Assembly (NCBI RefSeq): GCF_036885605.1
Contig: NZ_CP142523.1
Coordinates: 4,960,001-5,024,000 of the forward strand
Length of the DNA stretch: 64,000 bases
Source: Janthinobacterium sp. TB1-E2
Lineage (GTDB): Bacteria > Pseudomonadota > Gammaproteobacteria > Burkholderiales > Burkholderiaceae_D
Reading direction: 5' to 3'
The position numbers and the translations under genes are program-made. Positions 9,193 to 19,500 of the stretch are shown here, piece after piece. The notes beneath the pieces are model-generated. The model was not told the origin of the DNA and searched no databases. It saw only the letters and a program-made list of their open reading frames with translations. Numbering within the stretch: the stretch's first letter is position 1; every line of letters begins with the position of its first letter.

Positions 9193-10161
9193 ATGCAGCC
9201 AGCCGAATGGATCAGTTTTATCGCGCAGTTTGCGCAGTTGAACCGGCGCCAGCGGCAGGCAGGCATTGCCCTGCTGCGTGGCAACGCGCCACACGACGCG
9301 ACCGTCGCGCTGCTGGAAAGTGTGGCGCAGCCGCGATTGGTCTGTCCCGCCTGCCACTCGGCGCACCTGCACCGGCACGGCCATGCGCACGGCCTGCAGC
9401 GCTACCGCTGCGTGCCGTGCGGGCGCACCTTCAATGCCTTGACGGGCACGCCGCTGGCCCGCTTGCGCCACAAGGCGCTGTGGCTCGACTACGCCGATTG
9501 TCTGCTGGCATCGGATTCCGTGCGCAAGGCGGCGTTACAACTGGGCGTGCACCGCAATACCACGTTTCGCTGGCGTCACCGGTTTTTATCGCTGGCAAAG
9601 ACGGATCGGCCGCATGGCCTGCATTGCATCGCCGAGGCAGACGAGTTATATCTGCTGGAATCGGAAAAGGGATCCAGAAACATGACGCGTCCGGCGCGCC
9701 GCCGGGGCGGCCATGCCCACAAACGCGGCATTTCCAATGAACAGGTCTGCATTCTGGTGGCGCGTGACCGCACGGGCCAGACCTTGGACTTCATCACGGG
9801 CAAAGGGGCGCTGACCAAGGCGCAGTTGCATCATTGCCTGTTACCTGTCATCGACAAGGACGTGCTGCTGGTCACCGATGGCCATGCCGCCTACCGGGAT
9901 TTTGCCAGGGAGGCTGGCATCAGCCACCAGGCCGTCAACTTGCGCGCCGGCATCCGCGTACAGGGCGCTGCCCACGTGCAGAACGTCAATGCGTATCACA
10001 GCCGTTTGCGGCAATGGCTGGGGCCGTTTCACGGTGTGGCGACGCGCTACCTGCCGAATTACCTGGGATGGCGCTGGATACTCGATGCCAGGCGCATCCG
10101 CTCGCCAGAAACGTTATTGAGAGCAACGCTGGGAGGATTCCCACATCTGACGGTGACATAG
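9193..10161 (+). CDS. IS1595-family (ISXO2-like) transposase
   Basis: A 322-residue transposase. A zinc-ribbon near residue 50 (CPAC...CVPCGRTFNALTGTPL) is followed by a helix-turn-helix (RKAALQLGVHRNTTFRWRHRF) and a DDE-type ISXO2-like catalytic domain. Candidate catalytic residues are the Asp of AEADELYLLES, the Asp of VTDGHAAY and the Asn of NVNAYHSRLRQWL, the D-D-N/E pattern of this family. The ATG at 9193 has AGGGAG nine bases upstream, so it is preferred over the in-frame start at 9145. The stop codon TAG lies inside the right terminal repeat. No frameshift or truncation is seen. Confidence 0.9.
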   Translation: MQPAEWISFIAQFAQLNRRQRQAGIALLRGNAPHDATVALLESVAQPRLVCPACHSAHLHRHGHAHGLQRYRCVPCGRTFNALTGTPLARLRHKALWLDYADCLLASDSVRKAALQLGVHRNTTFRWRHRFLSLAKTDRPHGLHCIAEADELYLLESEKGSRNMTRPARRRGGHAHKRGISNEQVCILVARDRTGQTLDFITGKGALTKAQLHHCLLPVIDKDVLLVTDGHAAYRDFAREAGISHQAVNLRAGIRVQGAAHVQNVNAYHSRLRQWLGPFHGVATRYLPNYLGWRWILDARRIRSPETLLRATLGGFPHLTVT

Positions 10162-10163
10162 CC
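10138..10163 (-). repeat. Right terminal inverted repeat of the IS
   Basis: It ends ...GGTGACATAGCC at 10163 and contains the last codons of the transposase gene. It matches the left end in inverted orientation at 20 of 26 positions. Confidence 0.82.
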
Positions 10164-10228
10164 TTATTTTTTGGACACTTGTCGTATGCTCGCACCACCG
10201 TCTTGACGCCCCCGGTAAAGGAGCTGGC

Positions 10229-10612
10229 ATTTTCTCATTCGACACTTGCGGCAAACGCCTGGCCCTGTGGGCCATTCGCGCCTACCAGCGCTACCTGTCC
10301 CCATGGAAGGGTTTTTCCTGCGCCTACCGCGTGCTGACGGGGCGCGACAGCTGCTCCGCCTATGGCTACCGGGTGATTGAACGTCATGGCTTGCGCACGG
10401 GCCTGCCCCTGTTGCAACGCCGCTTGCGCGCCTGCGGCGAACGGCATCGCCAGCACCTCGCGCTGCATCCGCAGGCACGACGCAGCGGCAGACATCTGGC
10501 CCAGGCAGGCTTTTGCGATTGCGACATCCCGTCGCCGGACTGCCACCATTGTTCCTGCAACCCATGCGACTTGCTCGATTGCGACTGGCCCCGACGGAAA
10601 AAGAAACAGTAA
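10229..10612 (+). CDS. YidD-like membrane protein insertion factor, apparent ATT start
   Basis: The frame encodes the YidD core: RAYQRYLSPWKGFSCAYR and then DSCSAYGYRVIERHG, a Cys-containing pattern matching the YidD family, followed by a Cys/His-rich tail (CDCDIPSPDCHHCSCNPCD). No ATG, GTG or TTG in this frame precedes the conserved core; the first is a GTG at 10331, well inside it. A strong AAAGGAG at 10217-10223 is placed five bases before an ATT codon at 10229. Starting there gives 127 residues with 16 residues before RAYQR, the same as in E. coli YidD. The frame is open upstream only as far as the IS end. Either a rare ATT start is used or the original 5' end was altered. Confidence 0.68.
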   Translation: MFSFDTCGKRLALWAIRAYQRYLSPWKGFSCAYRVLTGRDSCSAYGYRVIERHGLRTGLPLLQRRLRACGERHRQHLALHPQARRSGRHLAQAGFCDCDIPSPDCHHCSCNPCDLLDCDWPRRKKKQ

Positions 10613-10689
10613 TTTCAGTAGTTATGTGAATTTAAATTACAAATGAAATATTCATTCATGAAATGAATAATACCCATTATCACTGTGAA

Positions 10690-10719
10690 TTGGCCTGAAG
10701 AGAAACGGCGGCCTATACT
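10690..10719 (+). promoter_or_regulatory. Putative sigma-70 promoter upstream of the bestrophin leader
   Basis: TTGGCC (10690-10695) and TATACT (10714-10719) are separated by 18 bp, matching 4/6 and 5/6 of the consensus. The predicted start near 10726 lies only about 60 nt before an intrinsic terminator and about 150 nt before the bestrophin ATG. AT-rich palindromic sequence (ATTCATT/AATGAAT at 10650-10668) precedes it. Confidence 0.45.
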
Positions 10720-10761
10720 CAATCCGTCTCCCCTACTCTGCTTCCCATGCACACCCTGCTC

Positions 10762-10786
10762 AGCCCGCATATATCGCGGGCTTTTT
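10762..10786 (+). terminator. Intrinsic terminator or attenuator before the bestrophin gene
   Basis: AGCCCGC (10762-10768) and GCGGGCT (10776-10782) form a 7-bp stem with a 7-nt loop, followed by TTTTT. It could end the YidD-like transcript, a short RNA from the promoter at 10690-10719, or act as an attenuator for the gene at 10878. Confidence 0.75.
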
Positions 10787-10877
10787 GTTCCCGGCCATTG
10801 CCGTTCCGTCTTACCCCTTTTAACCATCACCGGGCGCGCCGTTCCCCGCCAGCCCGCTCCCAAACGGGGAGCACAAC

Positions 10878-11819
10878 ATGATCGTGCGCGAGCGTCCATC
10901 GGCGCTGCGGCTGTTCCTCGTGGTACGCGGTTCCGTCCTGCCGCGCATCCGCACCACGCTCATCGTCAACACCCTGATCGCCACCCTCGTCACCTGGTGC
11001 CACGGCACCCTGTTCGACCACAAGGTGATCCTCACGACCATCCCGTTTACCCTGATCGGCTTGCCGCTGGCCATCTTCCTGGGCTTTCGCAACACGGCCG
11101 CCTACGACCGCTACTGGGAAGCGCGCAAGCTGTGGGGCGAACTGGTCTTGCGCAGCCGTAATTTCTCGCGCCAGTGCCAGACGATGATACGCGGCGACAC
11201 GCCGGCCCACGCCAGGCTGGGCCTGGAAGACGTGCGCGTGCGCATGATTTACCGCACCATCGCCTTTTGCCACGCCTTGCGCCACCAGTTGCGCGACACG
11301 CGCGGGCCGGCCGACTTGCAGCCGCTGCTGCGCCCGGCCGAATGGGACGCGGCCTGCAAGGCGGCGAACCCGTCCGACTACCTGATGCTGCAGATGGGCC
11401 ACGACCTGGCCGACTGCGTCCGGCAGGGCCGTATCGACAGCATCCTGGCCACGCAGATCGATAACACGGTCTCGGCCATGGTGGCGGCGGGCGCTTCGTG
11501 CGAACGCATCCGCAGCACGCCGATTCCGTTTTCGTATTCGCTGCTGCTGCACCGCACAGCCTACCTGTACTGTTTCCTGCTGCCCTTCGGCCTCGTCGAT
11601 TCGCTCGGATTCATGACGCCGTTCGTCGTCGCCATCGTCGCCTACACCTTCTTTGGCCTCGACGCGCTGGGCGACGAGATAGAGGAACCGTTCGGCGAGG
11701 ATGCGAACGATCTGCCTCTGTCGGCCATGTGCCGCGCCATCGACATCAGCTTGCGCGAATCCGTGCAGGACGACAAGGTGCCGCCGCCCATGCAAGCCGT
11801 CGATTTCCTGCTGAATTGA
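10878..11819 (+). CDS. Bestrophin-family ion channel (YneE/UPF0187)
   Basis: A 313-residue integral membrane protein. The N-terminal part (RERPSALRLFLVVRGSVLPRI, then a hydrophobic segment around residues 25-45) and the motif GFRNTAAYDRYWEARKLWGEL near residue 72 are signatures of bacterial bestrophins, which form pentameric anion or cation channels. Further hydrophobic segments lie near residues 215-255, and the tail EIEEPFGEDANDLPL is the family's conserved calcium-clasp-like region. The start has GGGGAG eight bases upstream. An intrinsic terminator precedes the gene. Confidence 0.9.
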   Translation: MIVRERPSALRLFLVVRGSVLPRIRTTLIVNTLIATLVTWCHGTLFDHKVILTTIPFTLIGLPLAIFLGFRNTAAYDRYWEARKLWGELVLRSRNFSRQCQTMIRGDTPAHARLGLEDVRVRMIYRTIAFCHALRHQLRDTRGPADLQPLLRPAEWDAACKAANPSDYLMLQMGHDLADCVRQGRIDSILATQIDNTVSAMVAAGASCERIRSTPIPFSYSLLLHRTAYLYCFLLPFGLVDSLGFMTPFVVAIVAYTFFGLDALGDEIEEPFGEDANDLPLSAMCRAIDISLRESVQDDKVPPPMQAVDFLLN

Positions 11820-11839
11820 CCCGTAGGGCAGCTTTCCCC

Positions 11840-11870
11840 TTGACCTTACCATCGGGGGAAGGCTTACAGT
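11840..11870 (+). promoter_or_regulatory. CueR-type promoter of copZ
   Basis: TTGACC (-35, 11840-11845) and TACAGT (-10, 11865-11870) are separated by exactly 19 bp, the over-long spacer of MerR-family promoters. The spacer contains the dyad CCTTACC...GGGGGAAGG typical of copper-responsive CueR operators. It lies 32 bp before the copZ ATG. Confidence 0.82.
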
Positions 11871-11902
11871 GGACACACTTAACCATTGAAGGAGTGCTTG
11901 CC

Positions 11903-12103
11903 ATGTATCAGTTACAAGTTGAAAACATGAGCTGCGGCCATTGCGTCGGCTCGGTCACGAAAGCGGTGCAAGCCATCGATCCGCAAGCCCAGGTGCAGAT
12001 CGACCTGGCCAGCAAACGCGTCACGGTGGAATCGCCCGCCGAACTGGGCGCCATCAGCGCGGCCATCGTGGAGGCGGGATTTCCCGTCACCAGCGCGCAA
12101 TAA
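11903..12103 (+). CDS. copZ: Copper chaperone CopZ-like, heavy-metal-associated domain
   Basis: A 66-residue single HMA domain with the metal-binding motif MSCGHC at residues 9-14. Such proteins bind Cu(I) and deliver it to CopA-type ATPases. The ATG at 11903 has GAAGGAG eight bases upstream; a longer open frame upstream is not protein-like. It has its own CueR-type promoter and a terminator directly after it. The copA-cueR operon lies 0.8 kb away on the other strand. Confidence 0.92.
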   Translation: MYQLQVENMSCGHCVGSVTKAVQAIDPQAQVQIDLASKRVTVESPAELGAISAAIVEAGFPVTSAQ

Positions 12104-12122
12104 CAGCCACAGCAGCGTCACG

Positions 12123-12152
12123 ACAGCCGGCCTTTGCGCCGGCTGTTTTTTT
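12123..12152 (+). terminator. Rho-independent terminator after copZ
   Basis: ACAGCCGGC (12123-12131) and GCCGGCTGT (12138-12146) form a perfect 9-bp stem followed by seven T. It overlaps the 3' end of the converging GST gene by two bases. Confidence 0.9.
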
Positions 12153-12873
12153 ATCCATCCAGTTCAGGATAATGGCGGAAGATGCCTTCCTCGTTGAAGG
12201 GTATCCTGCGCTTCGACCTCAGGTAGCGGGCAATATTCGGCAGCGCCGCCACCATATCGTGCAGCGCAAACAAGGCAGGATACTGCGGCGCCAGGCGCGC
12301 CATGGCTTGCGGAAACGCATACTGCAGGCCAGCCAGCATCTGAAACAGCGACAGGTCGCCATACGTGAGCCTGGCGCCCACCAGATACTGGCCGCGGCTG
12401 TTCAGCAACACTTGCGTGAAATAATCGAGAAACTTGGGTAAACGTGTTTGGCGGAAATCCGCGCTGCGCAGCATGGCCGCCTGCTTTTGCTCTTCGTAAT
12501 ATTGATTCATCGACAGCGGATGGTGCGTGTCGTGCACTTCCGTCAGCCAGTCGGCCATCGTCAGTTGCAGCTGGTTCAGCCACAAACGGCCGCTTTCCGC
12601 GCGCGGCGCCAGGCCCACGCGCCGGCCCAGGTAAAAAAGGATATTCGTCGTCTGGCCGATCAGCAGCTCGCCATCGCGCAGCACAGGCGGGGCGTAGGCG
12701 GCCTGTGGCGTGCTGCCGCCGTCGAGGCAGGCCAGCATGGCGGGAACGCCTTGCCCCTTGCGCTCAGGCAAACGGGCGACATCGCGGTACTCGGCGTCCG
12801 CCTCTTCCAGGGCCAGCCGGATGAATTCGCCACGCCCCTGTATCGTGGGCCAGTAGTACAGTTCATACGCCAT
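12151..12873 (-). CDS. Glutathione S-transferase family protein
   Basis: A 240-residue protein with a thioredoxin-like N-terminal domain (YELYYWPTIQGRGEFIRLALEEA, with the Tyr/Arg region typical of the glutathione site) and an all-helical C-terminal domain (RLTYGDLSLFQML near residue 175). GSTs conjugate glutathione or reduce substrates with it in the cytosol; this member's substrate is unknown. The ATG at 12873 is preferred because GGAGG lies five bases upstream; the further GTG at 12879 overlaps that site. It sits between copZ and cueR, converging on copZ, with no evident functional link. Confidence 0.85.
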   Translation of the reverse strand: MAYELYYWPTIQGRGEFIRLALEEADAEYRDVARLPERKGQGVPAMLACLDGGSTPQAAYAPPVLRDGELLIGQTTNILFYLGRRVGLAPRAESGRLWLNQLQLTMADWLTEVHDTHHPLSMNQYYEEQKQAAMLRSADFRQTRLPKFLDYFTQVLLNSRGQYLVGARLTYGDLSLFQMLAGLQYAFPQAMARLAPQYPALFALHDMVAALPNIARYLRSKRRIPFNEEGIFRHYPELDG

Positions 12874-12894
12874 ATGCACCTCCGTTGACTTACA

Positions 12895-13314
12895 TCAAGG
12901 GCAACATGCTTTCGCTTCCTTGTCGCCGGCCAGCCCCAGGCTTTGCAGGATGGGGCAATCAGGCTTGTCGTCGCCGTGGCACGATTGCGCCAGGTGGGCC
13001 AGGGTATCGCGCATTTCCGTCAGTTCGGCGATCCGCTGATTCAAGTCCGCCACGTGGGCCAGGGCGATGCCTTTTACGTCCGCGCTGGCGCGCTGATCGT
13101 TTTGCCACAGCGACAGCAGTTCGCGGATCTGCTCGAGCGAAAAGCCCAGGCCCCGCCCGCGCTTGATGAAACGCAGCGCGTGCAAGTCGTTCGGCGTGTA
13201 GATGCGGTAACCGGCGTCGCTGCGCGCGCTGGGTTTTAACAAAGTAATGCTTTCATAGTAGCGTATCATTTTTGCCGATACGCCCGTCTCGCTTGCCGCC
13301 TGGCCGATATTCAT
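12895..13314 (-). CDS. cueR: Copper-responsive MerR-family regulator CueR
   Basis: A 139-residue MerR-type activator. It begins MNIGQAASETGVSAKMIRYYE, the winged-helix DNA-binding domain, followed by a coiled-coil dimerisation helix. The metal-binding loop CHGDDKPDC has two Cys separated by seven residues, as in CueR (C112/C120 of E. coli), which indicates Cu(I)/Ag(I) sensing. The Cys-rich tail ends KACCP. The start at 13314 is one base past the copA stop region (copA ends at 13316), so copA and cueR form one operon. Probable targets are the two 19-bp-spacer promoters in this window. Confidence 0.92.
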   Translation of the reverse strand: MNIGQAASETGVSAKMIRYYESITLLKPSARSDAGYRIYTPNDLHALRFIKRGRGLGFSLEQIRELLSLWQNDQRASADVKGIALAHVADLNQRIAELTEMRDTLAHLAQSCHGDDKPDCPILQSLGLAGDKEAKACCP

Positions 13315-13315
13315 C

Positions 13316-15739
<2,424 letters not shown>

Positions 15740-15740
15740 G

Positions 15741-15783
15741 GCAGATCCTGTCCGAAAGATTAACGAATAAGGTCAGGATCTGC
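15741..15783. repeat. Perfect 10-bp inverted repeat in the copA upstream region
   Basis: GCAGATCCTG (15741-15750) and CAGGATCTGC (15774-15783) are exact inverse complements separated by 23 bp. The distal arm overlaps the proposed copA -10 box (15775-15780) and the proximal arm ends two bases before the copA start codon. Confidence 0.8.
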
Positions 15784-15805
15784 TATCCAACGATGGGAAG
15801 GTCAA
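15775..15805 (-). promoter_or_regulatory. CueR-type promoter of copA-cueR
   Basis: On the minus strand TTGACC (15805-15800) is followed by a 19-bp spacer containing CTTCCCATCGTTGGATAG, then GATCCT (15780-15775). The over-long spacer and the CTTCC...GGA dyad match CueR/MerR operators. The -10 is weak, as expected for an activator-dependent promoter. The -35 resembles that of copZ at 11840. Confidence 0.72.
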
Positions 15806-15844
15806 GCCCTATTTTCAGGGGTTTCCCGGGCTTGCGTGAAAAAC

Positions 15845-16588
15845 CTAGCGCACCACGCAATCGATGGCGGCAGGCTTGCTGCCGCCGGCGGGACCGCCGC
15901 CGCTTGAGGACGATGGCACAAAGGCAGCTGGTGGCGTGAACTTTATGCCAGGATTGACGGGCAGCAGCGTGGGCGGCTGCTGGAAGTTGGGCGTAAAACC
16001 GAACTGGCCCGGGGCAAAGTTGAGCGTGCCCGCAGGATTGGTCACATGAATCATGCCATCGAGCACCTGCACATACAAACCTGGCAGGCCAGCCTTGGGC
16101 GCCGCTGGCCCGCCAGGTGCCGCCGGCGGCACGTAGCTGGCAATGAAGGTGGTGCCACGGATGCCGATGGTGGCGGCCGGCGTCTTCATCTCGAAGCGCT
16201 CCTTGTTGCGCTTGCCCAGCAGGCCGGTGACGGAGCGCAAGCCGCCCTTGAGCAAGCTGAAGATGGCATGGTCGCCATCAGGCTGCTCGGCAGTGTAGCT
16301 GAATTGCTCGATCACGAAACTGGTATTCGGTTTCAGGATGATTTCGCTATTGTCGATCAGCTTGATCAAGGCATAGGTTTCCTTTTCCGTCAGCAAGGTG
16401 TCACCCTGCTCGACCTCGGACTTGATGGCCAGGATTTTCACCTTGCCGTCCATCTTCTTGGCCATCAGCGGACCACTCAATTGCATGACGGTACCGGCCA
16501 CCTGCCCCGCCCAGGCGTGTGCGCCCACGCACATCAGGGCCAGCCACAGCAAGGCCTTAATTGCAGTACATTTTTTTAGCGGCATCAT
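15845..16588 (-). CDS. Periplasmic FecR-domain protein
   Basis: A 247-residue secreted protein. Residues 1-27 form a signal peptide (MMPLKKCTAIKALLW..., cleavage after AWA). The FecR domain follows: TLLTEKETYALIKLIDNSEIILKPNTSFVIEQF and the conserved TPAATIGIRGTTF near residue 145. The C-terminal part is Pro/Gly-rich and ends ...AAIDCVVR; that Cys (residue 244) is the only one in the mature protein. The start overlaps the 3' end of the exoprotein gene by about 30 bp, with AGGA upstream. FecR domains usually sense or bind in the periplasm, but no sigma factor gene is nearby. The operon position points to a role with the secreted exoprotein. Confidence 0.85.
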   Translation of the reverse strand: MMPLKKCTAIKALLWLALMCVGAHAWAGQVAGTVMQLSGPLMAKKMDGKVKILAIKSEVEQGDTLLTEKETYALIKLIDNSEIILKPNTSFVIEQFSYTAEQPDGDHAIFSLLKGGLRSVTGLLGKRNKERFEMKTPAATIGIRGTTFIASYVPPAAPGGPAAPKAGLPGLYVQVLDGMIHVTNPAGTLNFAPGQFGFTPNFQQPPTLLPVNPGIKFTPPAAFVPSSSSGGGPAGGSKPAAIDCVVR

Positions 16589-19500
16589 CGAATTTGTATC
16601 CTGTAGGTTTATCTGTGGCATCGGCAACATCCTTGCTGTCTTTCTTCTTGTCGTCCGGCTTGGCTGGCGGCGTCGACACGAGCACATCATTGGCACGGTC
16701 GGCCTGCTTGATGATGCGCAAGGCGTCGTCGATGGCGGCGTTCGTGGCGGCGTCGATCACGGGTTTGTCGATGGTCGTCGCTGGCAGGAAGATGGCATCC
16801 GCCATGCTCACCGCCCCATTCGGCGCCAGCAGGGTCACGCCGCTGCGCTGGCGGTTGACACGCACGCCCGCGTCACCCGTGATGCTGCCTGTTTTCGCCA
16901 GCACGCTCAGGCTGCCCACTGCCGGCAAGGTAAAACTTGCCGTGTCCGCAAAGCGCACACTAGCGCCCGCGCTGGCGCTGAAATTGCCGCCGCTGACGAT
17001 ATTCGCATTGCCTCCGACACGGATGTCTCCGCCAGCCACCAGGCTGATATCGCGCGCGGCAGCCAACTGCGTGCCATCGCCGAGCAGCACGTCCGTGCTG
17101 GCATTGAGCGCGATATCATTGCCCGTGATCTTGCCGTTGACGGTGACGGGGCTGTGCGCCGTCACGCTGACGTTGCCGCCATTCGCATTGATATTGCCAG
17201 CGGCGACGCCGCCCGTGTTGTCGATGGCGATATTGCCCGCGCCCGTGACGAGCGTTCCCAAGGTCAAGGTGCCCGGCGCCGAGGTATTGTTCAGCGCAAT
17301 GCCGCCCGCTGCGCTATTGCTGGCGGTAAAACTGCTTACCTGGTTGCCCGCATTGCCCAGCACGATGCCATCGCGTGCCTGCGCAACCAGGCTACCGGCG
17401 CGCAGCGCGCCATCCTGGCCGATGGCGCCGGTCAAGGCGCTCAGCTTTACGTCGTTCGCCGCCACGCTGGCGAAGCGCAAGTCGCCAGCCGCTTGCGTAA
17501 TGGCCAGCTGGCCTGCCAGCCGGATGGCGCCGGCAGTCTGATTAAAACTGTTGGCCACGAGCAGATTGCCATTGCCGCTCAGCACGCCGCCACCTTGCGC
17601 ATAGCGGTCCGCCGACAGGCTGCCGTTCAGCAACAAGCTGCCGCCGTTGATTTTCAGGCCGGCCAGGCCGCCCAGCACGGAGCGGTCCAGCGCGCTCTCG
17701 CCGAGGGTCAGGCTACCGCCCGTCAACAGCAAGCCCGTCGCCGAGTTCAGGTTTTTCAGGATGGTGTTGCCGGCCGCCGCGCTGTAGGTGACGATGCCCT
17801 TGCTGTTTGTAAAATCGACAGCCAGCACGTTCGCGCCTTCCGGCACGACGCCGCCATCCCAGTTGGCCGCATCGCTCCACAAGCCGTTGCCGCTGCCGAC
17901 CCAGGTGGACAATTGTTTTTGCGCAATCGATGCCTGCGCCGTGCCGCCCGTCGTTTCCAGGGTGTAGTTGCCCGCATCGGCGCCCGCCAGCCGGAAACCG
18001 CTGGCCGTCACCAGTTTTCCGGCACCCGCGTTCTTGTCGGCAAAGCTGCCGCTGCCGCCCACGACGTTGACCAGGTCCTGGCCCAGCACGCCGTTCGCCG
18101 ACGCGCTGACAGTGGCGGACGTCGTGCCGTCATATACCTTGCCGGCGGCGTTCAAGCCTGCCAGGGTCAGGCTGGCGGGCGTGATGCTGGCCAGCAAACC
18201 CGTCGGCAAGACGATAAAGTAATTGCCCGCATCGGCGCCCGTCAATGCCACGCCGCTGAGCTGCACCGCCTTGGCCGTGCCCACGTTCTTGTCCGCAAAG
18301 GTGGCTATGGCCGAGGCTATTAAACTGTCGCCGGCGACACGGTCATCGCCCAGACTCAGCTGCGCACCCGTCGTGCCATCGTAGACCTTGTTGCCCGCCA
18401 CGCCGGACAGGTTCAGCGCCCGCGCGCCGATATCGGCCGTGGTACTGCCAGCATTGCTGCCCAGCACGTAGTTGCCGGCATCGCCGCCGCTCAACGCGAC
18501 ATTCGTCACCGTGACGGCTTTGCCGGTACCTGCATTCTTGTTGCCAAACGCGGCATTGCCCGCCAGCGTCAGGACATCGCCCTGCACGCGGTCGTCGCCA
18601 AAGTTCACTTGTGCGCCCGTCGTGCCATCGTAGGTCTTGTTGATGCCGTTAAAGCTCACGTTCAGGGTGCGTGCCGCGATGTCGGCCGTCGTACTACCGC
18701 TGTTGGCACCCAAAACATAGTTACCAGCATCGGCGCCGCTCACGCCCACATTGCTTACATTGACGGCCTTGCCGGCACCAGCGTTCTTGTTGTCAAACGC
18801 CGCATTGCCCGCCAGCGTCAGCACGTCACCTTGGACGCGGTCATCGCCAAAGCCAACCTGTGCGTCCGTCGTGCCGTCATAGGTCTTGTTGCTGCCAGTA
18901 AAACTCACGTTCAGGGTACGCGCCGTGATGTCGGCCGTGGTGCTGCCAGCATTGGTGTTCAACACATAGTTGCCCGCATCGCCACCGCTCAACGCGACAT
19001 TCGTCACCGTGACGGCTTTGCCGGTACCCGCGTTCTTGTTGCCAAACGCGGCATTGCCGGCCACCGTCAGGACATCGCCCTGCACGCGGTCGTCGCCAAA
19101 GCCGACCTGTGCGCCTGTCGTGCCGTCATACGTCTTGTTGACGCCATTAAAACTCACGTTCAAGGTGCGCGCCGCGATGTCGGCCGTGGTGCTGCCAGCA
19201 TTGGTGTTCAACACATAGTTGCCCGCGTCAGTGCCGCTCACGCCCACGTTCGTCACCGTGACGGTTTTGCCGGTACCTGCATTCTTGTTGCCAAACACCG
19301 CATTGCCCACCACCGCCAGAGTATCGCCCTGCACACGGTCGTCGCCGAAGCTCACTTGCGCACCGGTCGTGCCGTCATAGGTCTTGTTGCTGCCAGTAAA
19401 ACTCACGTTCAGGGTACGCGCCGCGATGTCGGCCGTCGTGCTGCCCGCATTGGCGTTCAACACATAATTGCCCGCGTCAGTCCCGCTCACGCCCACGTTC

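Larger units (their letters stand above)
9103..10163 (+). mobile_element. Insertion sequence, IS1595-like, 1,061 bp
   Basis: A single transposase gene is bounded by imperfect terminal inverted repeats (9103-9128 and 10138-10163, 20 of 26 positions matching, starting GGCT). The flanks are TTATTTTA on the left (9095-9102) and TTATTTTT on the right (10164-10171), 7 of 8 identical. This fits the 8-bp target duplication known for IS1595-family elements, with one base changed. The ORF is intact, so the copy may be functional. It lies between the M50-like gene and the YidD-like gene and interrupts neither coding region. Confidence 0.85.

Noticed and set aside
10664..10684. Possible Fur box (GATAAT-like) upstream of the bestrophin leader
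   Set aside because: Only about one and a half half-sites match the consensus in an AT-rich stretch; too weak to annotate without a matrix search.
15803..15834. CAAGCCC/GGGCTTG inverted repeat downstream of the FecR gene as a terminator
   Set aside because: The stem is only 7 bp with an 18-nt loop and no T run follows on the minus strand; it also overlaps the copA -35 box.
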